DNA from: UTCHB3 sp964371075
GTDB taxonomy: Bacteria; Bacteroidota; Ignavibacteria; Ignavibacteriales; Ignavibacteriaceae
Direction: 5' to 3'
DNA length: 64,000 bases
NCBI GenBank assembly: GCA_964371075.1
Contig: CAYJKN010000004.1
Location: 324,117 to 388,116, forward strand
The notes beneath the pieces were generated by a model. The model was not told the DNA's origin and made no database searches. It saw nothing but the letters and a program-made list of their open reading frames with translations. Positions 35,070 through 44,431 of this stretch are shown here, one piece after another. The number at the start of each line of letters is the position of its first letter. Within the stretch, counting starts at the first letter, position 1. The position numbers and the translations under genes were made by a program.

Positions 35070-37124
35070 ATGAAAAAAGAATTTGTAATTAAATTTTCAA
35101 AGTCGTTCTTAACTGTCTTTACACTGCTGTTGATACTTGGTTCAATGGATGTAAATGCACAGTTTAAGAATAAATGGATGTCAGTTGGCTCATTGCACAG
35201 CTGGTATTCAGAAATTGGCAGTGAGCTTGAGGAGCAGGGGTTTGTAAAAACCCAGCAGGAAGGGCTTGCTTACCCTGCAATCTACCGTTATCAGGATATG
35301 GTTGCCATGAAAGGTCACTGGATTGGCGCTGCAAACTTCACCGACCCTAAAGGTGATTTTTACCCTGTAAAAGTTGTTGCGATTGGACCAAGAAACCCAC
35401 AATTTTGGGCAGCATTTCCTGAAAAATTTGAGCTGATATCAAAATATGATGCTCCGATTGTGAATGTGGATGGAAATGTCTCTTATGAAAAGGATGTATC
35501 GATTGACAGAATCGATCCAACACTTAAAGCAGACAGAATGCTTGATAATGTGGTTCACACCCAGTTGGGTTTAACAATGAACAGGAAAATTTACCAGTTC
35601 AGTGCGCCCGGTTATGACAATTTTATTGTGTATGAATATACATATAAAAACACCGGAAACACAGATGCAGATCCAACAACAATTGAACTTCCAAACAACA
35701 CTTTAACAGGTGTTTATTTCTACTATACTTTTAGATATTCCATCAATAAACAAGCCCGGTATGTAATCGGTAACTCTTCGGGATGGGGTATCAATACCAT
35801 GGTTGACACCAGAGGTGACGGCGTTGAAGTTGATCCTGTTGGTGAACAATTCAGATGCCAGTTTTCATGGCATGGATATCATCCCGGAAAAGAAGTAACT
35901 TATGACAACATAGGTGGACCTGTTTGGTCGATCAATTCCAATGCTGCAAGATATCTTGACAAAGGTGATACTGTAGGACGACTTGCTGCATGGCAGTTTG
36001 TTGGAAACATTACACTTCATGCCGATAAGTCTGCAACAGACAAATCTGATGATCCAAACCAACCATCCACAACAGGATGGGAAGATTCTGACAGAAACGA
36101 ATTCCTTGCCGGCAACAATGCATTTAATGTGAACAGAATGCAGGGTGAATATACCCTTATGTCAGCAGGTCACAAATCACCAAGACATGCCAAATCGGTT
36201 CAGCCTGATGGTAATTATGCTGCGCAGACTGCTGCTCCTTATGGAACCGGAACGGGTGGAACATCTGCGGTTAATGGTTATGGCCCTTACACACTTGCAC
36301 CCGGTGATTCTGTTACTATCGTATTCGCAGAAGCAGCATCAGGTATGGGTTATGATGCCGGACTTGAAGTTGGTAAAAGATTTAAGAATGGAACTATAAC
36401 TGCTCTTCAAAAAAATCAGGAAGTTATGAAGGGGAAAGATTCCCTGATGGCAACATTTAAAAGAATCAAAGATGCTTATGATGCTAACTGGGCAACCATT
36501 CCCAATCCACCAAAACCACCAAAAGTACTTGATATCAAATCAGGTGGTGATAGAATTACACTTTCCTGGTCACTCTATGATGGTGAAAATCCTTCAGGTT
36601 ACGAGATTTGGAGAGCATCTGCTAACGTGGATTCCACATATCATTTGATTCAAACGCTTCCGGCCGGAACTTCATCGTATAACGATACATCATTATCAAG
36701 AGGATTCGACTACTACTATTATGTAACCGCTGTTGGTGCAGGTGGGGCGAAAAGCTCAAGATATTATTCACAATCGTATGACCCTGCAAGATTAAAAAGA
36801 AAAGCCGGTACTGCGCTAAATCAAATTAGAGTTGTTCCGAATCCGTATAACTCGAGTGCGGTACCCGATCAGGTACGCTTCCCGGGTGGTGCGGCAGGCG
36901 ACAGAATAGCATTTTATGATATACCCGGAGAATGCACGATAAAGATTTACACCGAAATGGGTGAATTGATTAAAACTATCGAGCACAATGACGGATCGGG
37001 TGATGAGTTCTGGAATCAGGTTACCTCATCAGGCCAGATCGTTGTTAGTGGTGTATATATTGGTGTTATTACAGACACAAAGACCGGTGAAAAACACACG
37101 GTTAAATTTGTAATTATTCGCTAA
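35070..37124 (+). CDS. Large secreted protein with FN3-like domain and T9SS-like C-terminus
   Basis: A 684-residue protein when started at ATG 35070, which has GAGGAA just upstream and opens a signal peptide (ending DVNAQ); the in-frame ATG at 35028 would add 14 non-signal residues. Residues about 480-575 read as a fibronectin type III-like module (GGDRITLSWSLYDGENPSGY). The end has PNPYNSSAVPDQVRFPGG and a strand-rich tail ending FVIIR, a diverged T9SS type A sorting domain. No enzymatic motif was found. It follows the TonB receptor with a 41-nt gap and may be its surface partner. Confidence 0.7.
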   Translation: MKKEFVIKFSKSFLTVFTLLLILGSMDVNAQFKNKWMSVGSLHSWYSEIGSELEEQGFVKTQQEGLAYPAIYRYQDMVAMKGHWIGAANFTDPKGDFYPVKVVAIGPRNPQFWAAFPEKFELISKYDAPIVNVDGNVSYEKDVSIDRIDPTLKADRMLDNVVHTQLGLTMNRKIYQFSAPGYDNFIVYEYTYKNTGNTDADPTTIELPNNTLTGVYFYYTFRYSINKQARYVIGNSSGWGINTMVDTRGDGVEVDPVGEQFRCQFSWHGYHPGKEVTYDNIGGPVWSINSNAARYLDKGDTVGRLAAWQFVGNITLHADKSATDKSDDPNQPSTTGWEDSDRNEFLAGNNAFNVNRMQGEYTLMSAGHKSPRHAKSVQPDGNYAAQTAAPYGTGTGGTSAVNGYGPYTLAPGDSVTIVFAEAASGMGYDAGLEVGKRFKNGTITALQKNQEVMKGKDSLMATFKRIKDAYDANWATIPNPPKPPKVLDIKSGGDRITLSWSLYDGENPSGYEIWRASANVDSTYHLIQTLPAGTSSYNDTSLSRGFDYYYYVTAVGAGGAKSSRYYSQSYDPARLKRKAGTALNQIRVVPNPYNSSAVPDQVRFPGGAAGDRIAFYDIPGECTIKIYTEMGELIKTIEHNDGSGDEFWNQVTSSGQIVVSGVYIGVITDTKTGEKHTVKFVIIR

Positions 37125-37146
37125 CTTAACCGGGACTGAAAAGATT

Positions 37147-38163
37147 ATGAAAAAGTATTTATTAATTACGGCGATGATTGTCCTTGCCGTAAGCTTTCTC
37201 CAGCCTGACACTCTCGCACAACGGACGAAGTTAGCGCAGGCAGGTATGAAATTTTTGAGTGTGCCAACCGATGCGAGAGCTACCGGTATGGGTGAGACCT
37301 TCACTGCAATAGAGAGCGGGTCTGCAGCACTTTTCTACAATCCTGCCACTATGGCATTTGGTGATACCCGTGGTGATGTTTCCGCCGGTGTAAACAAATG
37401 GATTGCAGACATCAATTATGTTTATTCGAGTTTTTCTCTGCAACCTGCTGACCCCGCATGGGGAAAGTTTGGAGCCTCAATTATGGCTGTCAATTATGGT
37501 GATCTGTTGATGACTGTTGTTGATGGAACCACTGAAAGAGGTTACAGGGATGTTGGAACATTCACACCAACTGCTATTGCAATCGGTGTTGGATATGCCA
37601 ACGCCCTTTCTGAAAAATTCAGTGTCGGTGGACAAGTAAAATATGTTCGCCAGAATCTGGGCGTGAGCCCTATTTCTTTCGACAACACGGGTAAAATGCT
37701 CACTGAAGAAAATTCACTGGTAACACTCGCTTACGATTTTGGTATCTTCTACAGAACCGGATTCAAAAGTCTAAATTTTGGAATGAGTGTAAGGAATTTC
37801 TCAACTGAGATAAAGTATAAAGAAGATGGCTTCCAGCTGCCTTTAAACTTTAAGATCGGTGTTGCGATGAATCTGATGGACTTCTTCCCAAGTCTTGCTA
37901 AAGAACACTCCTTCCTTTTTGCAGTGGATGTTTCTCACCCGAGAGATTATCCGGAGCAATTATATATAGGTGGCGAGTACAATTTTATGAAGTGGGTTTA
38001 CCTGCGTGGTGGAGTTTCTTTCCCTAATGATGAAAAAGAATACAATCTCGGTTTTGGTATTCGTCCTGAATTGGATGGTATCAAAATGGCTGTTGATTAT
38101 GCTTATACACCATTTGGAATCTTCAGCTCAGTCCACAACTTCACTGTCAGATTTGAGTATTAA
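37147..38163 (+). CDS. PorV/PorQ-like outer-membrane protein
   Basis: A 338-residue protein with a signal peptide and a 14-strand-type barrel pattern. Its N-terminal mature part (AGMKFLSVPTDARATGMGET, then ESGSAALFYNPATMAF) matches the conserved start of the PorV/PorQ (FadL-like) proteins of type IX secretion. In known systems PorV shuttles exported T9SS substrates to the attachment complex. It lies 22 nt after the secreted protein gene and 20 nt before an IPT lipoprotein, so it is probably dedicated to cargo of this operon. Confidence 0.8.
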   Translation: MKKYLLITAMIVLAVSFLQPDTLAQRTKLAQAGMKFLSVPTDARATGMGETFTAIESGSAALFYNPATMAFGDTRGDVSAGVNKWIADINYVYSSFSLQPADPAWGKFGASIMAVNYGDLLMTVVDGTTERGYRDVGTFTPTAIAIGVGYANALSEKFSVGGQVKYVRQNLGVSPISFDNTGKMLTEENSLVTLAYDFGIFYRTGFKSLNFGMSVRNFSTEIKYKEDGFQLPLNFKIGVAMNLMDFFPSLAKEHSFLFAVDVSHPRDYPEQLYIGGEYNFMKWVYLRGGVSFPNDEKEYNLGFGIRPELDGIKMAVDYAYTPFGIFSSVHNFTVRFEY

Positions 38164-38183
38164 TTTATCAGACGGGTTAAAAA

Positions 38184-39437
38184 ATGAAAGCTATTTGTAT
38201 GAATAAAATTAAAAATGTTCTGCTCCCGGTTTATCTTCTGATATCAGCGATGATACTCTTTTCCGGGTGTGGTAACGATACAACAACTACTCTGTTCGAT
38301 CCTAATGTCCCTGTTAAACCGGATCCTGTTATTTCAACAGTGACACCTGACAGCGGGTTGAGTGGAATAACCGAGTTGACAATAACAGGCACAAACTTCT
38401 CAAGCGTGCTTAGTGAAAATACTGTTTATTTTAATCAGTCAATCGGTACTGTCCTTGAAGCCTCACCAACAATGATTAAGGTCAGGGCAGGTGTGGTTTC
38501 TGCTGCCGGTGCAACAGCATTGGTTAAAATCAGAGTTAAAGGTGCGCTTGCATTCAGCAATACAGTTACCGTTAAACTGATTCAGGCAGCAGAGTTTCCA
38601 TTTGCGTTCCAAAGTTTCGAGTTGCCTTCAGCTCTCGAATTTGACAAAAACGGGAACATGTACTTTTCACTCCTTACAAGTGGAGTAACAAATAATATCG
38701 TTAAAGTAACTCCGGCAGGAGTTAAGTCTAACTTTACTCCTTCTATTGGTGGTGGATATGTCTTCACAAGCCTCAAAATGGGACCTGACGGTGCTCTTTA
38801 TGGTGTAAGGAATTCACTCCGCGCCATTTTTAGAATGACGGAAGGTGCGGCAATCGCTTCATGGTTTGCAATCACTCCAAACACAGTAAAAATAGCTGAT
38901 ATCGATTTTGATGAAGCAGGAAATATCTGGGCTTGTGGCGATAATGCATCCCTGTTTAGAGTAAGCCCAACCAAAGTTCTGAAATCATATCCGTTTGTTG
39001 CTACTGCCACTGCTATCAGAGTCTATAATAACGCAGTATATATTGCTGTTAAAAAAGATTCCGCCGGAATCCTTTATAAATTCCCATTGGATGCAAATGG
39101 TGATATCGATGCGGCAAATCCTCAGACTGTAGCTAACATAAGCTCCACAGTTGGATTTAATGTTTATATCAATCAATTTACCATGGACATAAACGGGAAT
39201 ATTTTCCTGGCAACAAACAATATTGAGCCAATCCTTAAGGTTACACCTGCAGGAATAGTTACAGTTCACTACCCGGGAGTTTTTCTTCCATTAAACGCCA
39301 TGTATCTAACATGGGACAATGGTTCGAACCTCTATTACACCAGAGCTTCGGGTCTGGTTGATGGAAAAACAAACGACCAAACAATCGTAAAAGTCCTGAT
39401 GGGTGTGCAAGGTGCCGCTTATTCAGGTAGAAAATAA
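38184..39437 (+). CDS. Surface lipoprotein with IPT/TIG domain and propeller
   Basis: A 417-residue lipoprotein (signal LLISAMILFSGC). The lipobox is followed by an IPT/TIG Ig-like domain at about 48-135 (PDSGLSGITELTITGTNFSS). The rest has repeated NHL/SMP-30-like blades with FDKNGNMYFSLL, MGPDGALYGV, FDEAGNIWACG and MDINGNIFLATN, suggesting a six-bladed propeller. It is likely anchored in the outer membrane. ATG 38199 is a possible alternative start. It is the fourth gene of the operon and precedes a T9SS propeller protein. Confidence 0.7.
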   Translation: MKAICMNKIKNVLLPVYLLISAMILFSGCGNDTTTTLFDPNVPVKPDPVISTVTPDSGLSGITELTITGTNFSSVLSENTVYFNQSIGTVLEASPTMIKVRAGVVSAAGATALVKIRVKGALAFSNTVTVKLIQAAEFPFAFQSFELPSALEFDKNGNMYFSLLTSGVTNNIVKVTPAGVKSNFTPSIGGGYVFTSLKMGPDGALYGVRNSLRAIFRMTEGAAIASWFAITPNTVKIADIDFDEAGNIWACGDNASLFRVSPTKVLKSYPFVATATAIRVYNNAVYIAVKKDSAGILYKFPLDANGDIDAANPQTVANISSTVGFNVYINQFTMDINGNIFLATNNIEPILKVTPAGIVTVHYPGVFLPLNAMYLTWDNGSNLYYTRASGLVDGKTNDQTIVKVLMGVQGAAYSGRK

Positions 39438-39505
39438 TTCACTTTTTAATTGGAAATAGTTTACTATTTTTATAGCTCATAATCAACTCACATAGGAGAT
39501 ACAAA

Positions 39506-40804
39506 ATGAAAAAATTGGCTGCACTATTTATATTCGTGTTGCTGACAAGCGGGGCATTCGCTCAAGGTTGGACCTTTAACGGATATTTCCCCGATACTAC
39601 AAGCCTTCGTATTGCTTCCGGCGGTCATGGAATCGCTTGCGATGCTTACGGTAGAGTCTGGATTCAACTCTACAGTTCTGCTGTAGATTCCATTTGGAAC
39701 GGAAATGCATGGGTAAAAACCGGTGCGCTTTATTGCTTCAACCCTGATGGAACCCAGGCATCATTTTCACCAATTAAGGTTTTTGTTGGACCTACCTTCA
39801 CTGACTCACTCGTTGGAAATACCGGTCGTGGTCTAAAAACCCACACTGACGGTGATATTCTTGCATCACATTTTGATTTTGTTCAGAAGGTTGACTTCAA
39901 GACAGGTCTTTCAAAAGGTGTTATGAGAAATGTACTTGGAGCTTCTGCAATCGCCGCTGCATCCGACGATAACGGTAATGTATTTACCGGAAATGTTGTT
40001 GGTGGAAACCCAATCAAAATTTGGGATCCTACTTTTAATTTCCTCGGAAACGCAGTTGATTCATCAGTTGGATTTTCAAGAACTTTTGAAGTTGGCCCTG
40101 ATGGGAATACTATATATTGGGCTGGTTATACCAACCACGCAATATTTAAATATACCAGACCTGATGAATTTTCACCATTCACAGTAACAGACACAATTTT
40201 TAAAGGTTTTGATTGTGAATCAATCGCATGGAACAGACCATACAATCGTCTGTGGGCATCAGCAGGATCAAACAATGATCTTCCAAACAGATACCCGGGT
40301 GCAACAACTTTCTGGACTTCAAGAGCATGGTATGCAATGAATACTGAAACCGGTGAGATTACTGATAGCTTGATCTGGACTAACTATCCTGGTACAGCAG
40401 ATGCAAGACCTCGCGGTATAGCTTTTTCACCAACAGGAGATACAGCTTATGTTATCTCATTTGGTGCATCAAACTATCCACCGGTTGAAAGATATATCAA
40501 CCCAAATCCATCGAGCATCAAAGATCTCGGTCTTGTAGCTGATGACTTCACACTTTTCCAGAACTATCCTAACCCATTCAACCCTTCAACTGAAATTAAA
40601 TTCTCATTGAAGTCAGCCGGTTTCACAACCCTGAAGGTTTATGATATTCTTGGTAAAGAAGTAGCTACACTCGTTAGCGAAAATCTTGGCTCAGGCGTTT
40701 ATGCTTACTCATTTGATGCTTCAAAGTTGGCTTCAGGTACTTACATCTACGAAGTAGTTTCGAACAATGTAAGACTTACCAACAAAATGTTGCTCATGAA
40801 ATAG
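39506..40804 (+). CDS. Secreted T9SS propeller protein
   Basis: A 432-residue exported protein (signal ending GAFAQ, preceded by a good AGGAG ribosome site). Residues 30-340 contain WD/NHL-like repeats such as HGIACDAYGRVWIQLY, ASDDNGNVFTGN and VGPDGNTIYWAGY. The last 80 residues form a T9SS type A sorting domain with NYPNPFNPST and a KMLLMK end. No catalytic site was noted. The structure resembles the preceding IPT lipoprotein, suggesting a shared ligand or scaffold role. A terminator follows 58 nt downstream. Confidence 0.75.
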   Translation: MKKLAALFIFVLLTSGAFAQGWTFNGYFPDTTSLRIASGGHGIACDAYGRVWIQLYSSAVDSIWNGNAWVKTGALYCFNPDGTQASFSPIKVFVGPTFTDSLVGNTGRGLKTHTDGDILASHFDFVQKVDFKTGLSKGVMRNVLGASAIAAASDDNGNVFTGNVVGGNPIKIWDPTFNFLGNAVDSSVGFSRTFEVGPDGNTIYWAGYTNHAIFKYTRPDEFSPFTVTDTIFKGFDCESIAWNRPYNRLWASAGSNNDLPNRYPGATTFWTSRAWYAMNTETGEITDSLIWTNYPGTADARPRGIAFSPTGDTAYVISFGASNYPPVERYINPNPSSIKDLGLVADDFTLFQNYPNPFNPSTEIKFSLKSAGFTTLKVYDILGKEVATLVSENLGSGVYAYSFDASKLASGTYIYEVVSNNVRLTNKMLLMK

Positions 40805-40862
40805 GTATCAGGTATCAGGTATTAGGTATTAATATCTAAGCCTTTTATTCTAAATTATTGGA

Positions 40863-40892
40863 AAAAAGGCTGCTGGAAACGGCAGCCTTTTT
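40863..40892 (+). terminator. Intrinsic terminator of the TonB/PorV operon
   Basis: AAAGGCTGC (40865-40873) pairs with GCAGCCTTT (40882-40890), with an 8-nt loop and a T run. Upstream of it, 40804-40835 is a short ATTAGGT/ATCAGGT tandem repeat. Confidence 0.85.
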
Positions 40893-40923
40893 ATTTTATC
40901 AAAATATTTAAAGAAAACTCACT

Positions 40924-43188
40924 GTGTTATTATCTCCATTTTTTCTTTCCAAAACAACTTCAACTTTAACTACTTATTTTTTAACAATTTTGCTGCTGAC
41001 GGGTTTTTACACTTCTGTTGAAGCACAATCTACAGGAAATCTTCGTGGAATCGTTTCTGATTCGTTAACGGGTGAAATTATTCCCTATGCTAATATTGTT
41101 ATCGAAACCACAAAATTTGGAGCTTCCTCGAACAGTTCCGGATATTATTTTATTCCTTCAATTCCTTCGGGGAAAAGGATTGTCAAATTTTCTTGCATTG
41201 GCTATCAGACAAACAAAGTCGAAATAAACATAAGGTCGGGTGTTATCAATGATCTAAATATCAAACTGACTCGAATATCAGTTGATATAGATGAAGTTAC
41301 AATCGTTGGGGAACGAAATGCGAGAGAGAATGAAACCGATCTTGGACTTGAAAAAATCTCAGTAAAAGATATAGAATTGCAGCCTGTTGGTGCAGAAATG
41401 GATATTTTTCGAGTAATTCAAAACAACCCGGGAGTTAATACAACAGGGGATGCAACATCAAAATATTATGTTCGCGGGGGAGGAAGCGATCAAAATCTGG
41501 TTCTCCTAAACGGAGCCACGGTATATAATCCTTTTCACGCTTTGGGGATTTTTAGCGTTATCGATCCCGAAATTATTTCATCTCTTGAATTTTATAAAGG
41601 TGGATTTACTCCTTCTTCAGGTGACAGACTCTCTTCTATTCTAAATATCATAACGAGGGATGGGAACAAGAATTTTTATCAGGGGACATTACAAGCAGGC
41701 CTTCTGTCGGGGAAAGTGGCAGTTGAAGGACCAATACCCGGAGGTTCATTCCTCATGACCGGTAGAAAAAGTTACTACTCGGGTATTCTTAGAAAGTACC
41801 TGAATGAAAAAGACACTCCTTTCGATTTTTACGATCTTTCACTTAAAGTAAATTTTTCGTCACCATCAATTGATGAGAATAGTAAGTTTAGTGCACACAC
41901 ATTCCTCAGTAGCGATCAGGTTATGAATCACGATCCACTTTTGGAAGATTACGATATAAGAAACAATATCGGGGGATTCAAATGGAGTAAGATATGGAAT
42001 GGTTCACCACTCGTTTCTGATGTGATTTTTTCATATTCACATTATATGGCAAAGGTTGAACCCAACTTTAGCGGTTCAAAACCGAGAGAAAACAATGTAA
42101 AAGACTTTACCGTAAATGCTGATTTTGCATATATTTATGACAGCAAGGATCAACTTCTCTTTGGTGTTCAGAATAAATATATCACCACTGCTCTGAAACA
42201 GGAAAATCAACTTGAAAGGGAGATGGATTACACCGTAAACAAAAGTGCACTGGCGGCGTATCTGAATTATAAATTTTTTAGATGGGATGATGTTGGGCTT
42301 GATCTTGGGATGCGATTTAATTTATTGTCGATGGCTGATAAAAGACCGTTTCTTTTTGAGCCAAGGATAAGCATAACTTATCTACTCAACAGGTTAATGA
42401 TCTTTAAGTTCGCCTTTGGTCGTTATTCACAAGAGCTGGTATCTTTAGCCAATGAAGATGAATTGATTTCCGTATTTGAACCCTGGATTATCATTCCAAA
42501 CAATATCACAGCTGCAGAGGCAACCCATTTTATAGCCGGATTTACTTCATATTTTACCGACAAAGTTGTTCTTGAGATTGAGGCATATTATAAAGTGATG
42601 TCGAATCTGATGGAAGTAAATGAGAAAAAATTTACTTCAGTGCAATTTGACTTTAAGAATATTGACGGAGTTTCCTACGGAGTTGAAACTTCATTAAAAT
42701 TTGAGGGAAGTCTGTTTTACGGTAGAGCCACTTACGCACTTGGTTGGGCTGAGAAACAAGCGAAAGATTTAACTTATGCACCACGATATGATGTTAGACA
42801 TTCGCTAAGTTTGCTTGCTGGTTTCAGCCCCGGTGGCAATTGGCAATTCACAGCAAACTGGATGTTAAATTCCGGTATGCCCTTTACTCCAATCTCAGGC
42901 TTCTTCGACAAACTTCTATTAGATGGCACAACCCCCATTGACATATTTAATGGTTATGAACCTCAGTTCATCTACGATATCAAAAACTCAGGCAGACTCC
43001 CTTCATACCACAGACTTGACCTCTCGGTAACCAAAAAGTTTAAAACCGGATTTGCTGATTTTACGATCGGAGCGAGTGTTCTGAATCTTTACAACAGAGC
43101 CAATATCTACTATTTTGATAAAAAAACAGGGAAGAGAGTTAACCAGCTGCCAATTCTCCCTGCATTATTTGTGAAAGCGGAGTTTTAA
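40924..43188 (+). CDS. TonB-dependent receptor with CarboxypepD_reg-like domain
   Basis: A 754-residue outer-membrane receptor, GTG start. After the signal (ending SVEAQ) a carboxypeptidase-regulatory-like domain (GIVSDSLTGEIIPYANIVIE) occupies about 38-115, followed by the plug with YYVRGGGSDQNLVLLNG and SILNIITRDG, and a barrel ending VKAEF, whose terminal Phe is standard for outer-membrane barrels. The lipoprotein directly after it, in the DUF4249 family, is the usual partner of this receptor type in Bacteroidota. Substrate is unknown. No adjacent catabolic genes indicate a nutrient. Confidence 0.85.
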   Translation: MLLSPFFLSKTTSTLTTYFLTILLLTGFYTSVEAQSTGNLRGIVSDSLTGEIIPYANIVIETTKFGASSNSSGYYFIPSIPSGKRIVKFSCIGYQTNKVEINIRSGVINDLNIKLTRISVDIDEVTIVGERNARENETDLGLEKISVKDIELQPVGAEMDIFRVIQNNPGVNTTGDATSKYYVRGGGSDQNLVLLNGATVYNPFHALGIFSVIDPEIISSLEFYKGGFTPSSGDRLSSILNIITRDGNKNFYQGTLQAGLLSGKVAVEGPIPGGSFLMTGRKSYYSGILRKYLNEKDTPFDFYDLSLKVNFSSPSIDENSKFSAHTFLSSDQVMNHDPLLEDYDIRNNIGGFKWSKIWNGSPLVSDVIFSYSHYMAKVEPNFSGSKPRENNVKDFTVNADFAYIYDSKDQLLFGVQNKYITTALKQENQLEREMDYTVNKSALAAYLNYKFFRWDDVGLDLGMRFNLLSMADKRPFLFEPRISITYLLNRLMIFKFAFGRYSQELVSLANEDELISVFEPWIIIPNNITAAEATHFIAGFTSYFTDKVVLEIEAYYKVMSNLMEVNEKKFTSVQFDFKNIDGVSYGVETSLKFEGSLFYGRATYALGWAEKQAKDLTYAPRYDVRHSLSLLAGFSPGGNWQFTANWMLNSGMPFTPISGFFDKLLLDGTTPIDIFNGYEPQFIYDIKNSGRLPSYHRLDLSVTKKFKTGFADFTIGASVLNLYNRANIYYFDKKTGKRVNQLPILPALFVKAEF

Positions 43189-43189
43189 A

Positions 43190-44176
43190 ATGAAGTTGAT
43201 TTTTTCTTTTATCATTTTATTGTTTTTTGTCCTCACCGCCTCCGGATGTGAGGACAGTTTTACTCCTCGATCAGAGTTTAAAGAGGGTTATGTGCTTTTT
43301 TCAATAACTGCCGGACAGGAAATTGGTAAACTTGTAGTTCCAAAAGTAATTCTTGCAAGAGTATATGATGTTCCGGGAACTGATCCATACCTGAATACAG
43401 AAGCCCCTGAGATTGCAGGCGCAAGAGTTGAAATTAAATTCAGAGGTGACACCTATCTTCTAAAAGATTCCACAGTTGCCCGGGAAGATTCATCACGATA
43501 TACTTCCCCTGTAAAATTCTATTTTGGAAAAGCAATTCCGCTCTATTCCGGTGATACCATTACAATAACGGCAAGACTGGCAAACGGTGTTCTACTGACT
43601 TCAGGAACCAAAGTGCCGAGATATCTCTATTACGAATCGTCGATTGTGTTTCCAAGAGGATTTACAACCGATGTGGATGTTTACAAATATGGCAAAACAT
43701 GGAGTCTCTACTGGGCTTCACAGGAATTAAATCTTTGTTTCCCCAAAATGAAACTTTATTACACAAAAAAAGAGGGAAACAGGGAAGTATCTAAAAATAT
43801 TGAAATACCGCTGAGAGTTATTGATCGAAACGGAGTTCCAACCCCGATTTACCCCGTGGCAAACAGAGATGAAGAAGCAAATTATGAACTCGCTTCATTT
43901 GACTGGGCAATGAACAAAATTTCGGAAGGGGAACCCGATAAATCACTTTTCCGTGTTCAACATGTGATATTTGAAGCCACTGAATATGATGCACCACTTT
44001 CAAATTATTATTCGAGTGTTAATGGATTTCTTGACAATTTTAGTCTAAGACTCGATGAACAGGTATTTAGCAACATTGCAGGCGGGTTTGGCGTTTTTGG
44101 CACCTATTTCACATCCGCATATCAAGTGGAAATGGACTCAAGATATGTTCAAAAATATGGATACAACATTAAGTAA
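43190..44176 (+). CDS. DUF4249 surface lipoprotein, partner of TonB receptor
   Basis: A 328-residue lipoprotein (LLFFVLTASGC signal, then EDSF). DUF4249 features are visible: YVLFSITAGQEIGKLVV, an Ig-like strand region with ARVYDVPG and GARVEIKF, an AVYxxG-like GDTITITARL stretch, and the C-terminal FGVFGTYFTSAYQVEM. These proteins sit on the outer membrane next to a receptor and probably bind its ligand. It follows the receptor stop by 1 nt. A terminator lies 90 nt downstream. Confidence 0.8.
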   Translation: MKLIFSFIILLFFVLTASGCEDSFTPRSEFKEGYVLFSITAGQEIGKLVVPKVILARVYDVPGTDPYLNTEAPEIAGARVEIKFRGDTYLLKDSTVAREDSSRYTSPVKFYFGKAIPLYSGDTITITARLANGVLLTSGTKVPRYLYYESSIVFPRGFTTDVDVYKYGKTWSLYWASQELNLCFPKMKLYYTKKEGNREVSKNIEIPLRVIDRNGVPTPIYPVANRDEEANYELASFDWAMNKISEGEPDKSLFRVQHVIFEATEYDAPLSNYYSSVNGFLDNFSLRLDEQVFSNIAGGFGVFGTYFTSAYQVEMDSRYVQKYGYNIK

Positions 44177-44266
44177 ATATTAGGTGTTAAATATTAGGTG
44201 TTTAATATTAGGTATTAGGTATTAAGTATTAATTAGAACCTAAATTCCTCACCAAGTTATAAAATT

Positions 44267-44300
44267 AAAGCCCGTTTAGAATGCCTAACGGGCTTTTTTT
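44267..44300 (+). terminator. Intrinsic terminator after the DUF4249 gene
   Basis: AAAGCCCGTT (44267-44276) and AACGGGCTTT (44287-44296) form a perfect 10-bp stem followed by TTTTTTT. An ATTAGGT tandem repeat lies upstream at about 44180-44231. Confidence 0.9.
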
Positions 44301-44315
44301 ATTGAAGAAAGGTAA

Positions 44316-44431
44316 CTTTCGGGTTCAAAAAATAATACCTAATAATTAATAATTGACGTCAGTCTATTCTTTCGGGTTCAAAAAATAATACCTAATAATT
44401 AATAATTAATAATTGACATCAGTCTATTCTT
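44316..44431. repeat. 53-nt tandem direct repeat covering an ABC gene 3' end
   Basis: The sequence starting CTTTCGGGTTCAAAAAATAA at 44316 recurs at 44369, including the closing TCAGTCTATTCT. The right copy has 8 extra nt in an AATAATT tract and one A/G difference. The right copy includes the stop codon of the minus-strand permease gene, so the last codons of that gene were duplicated into the spacer. Confidence 0.8.
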
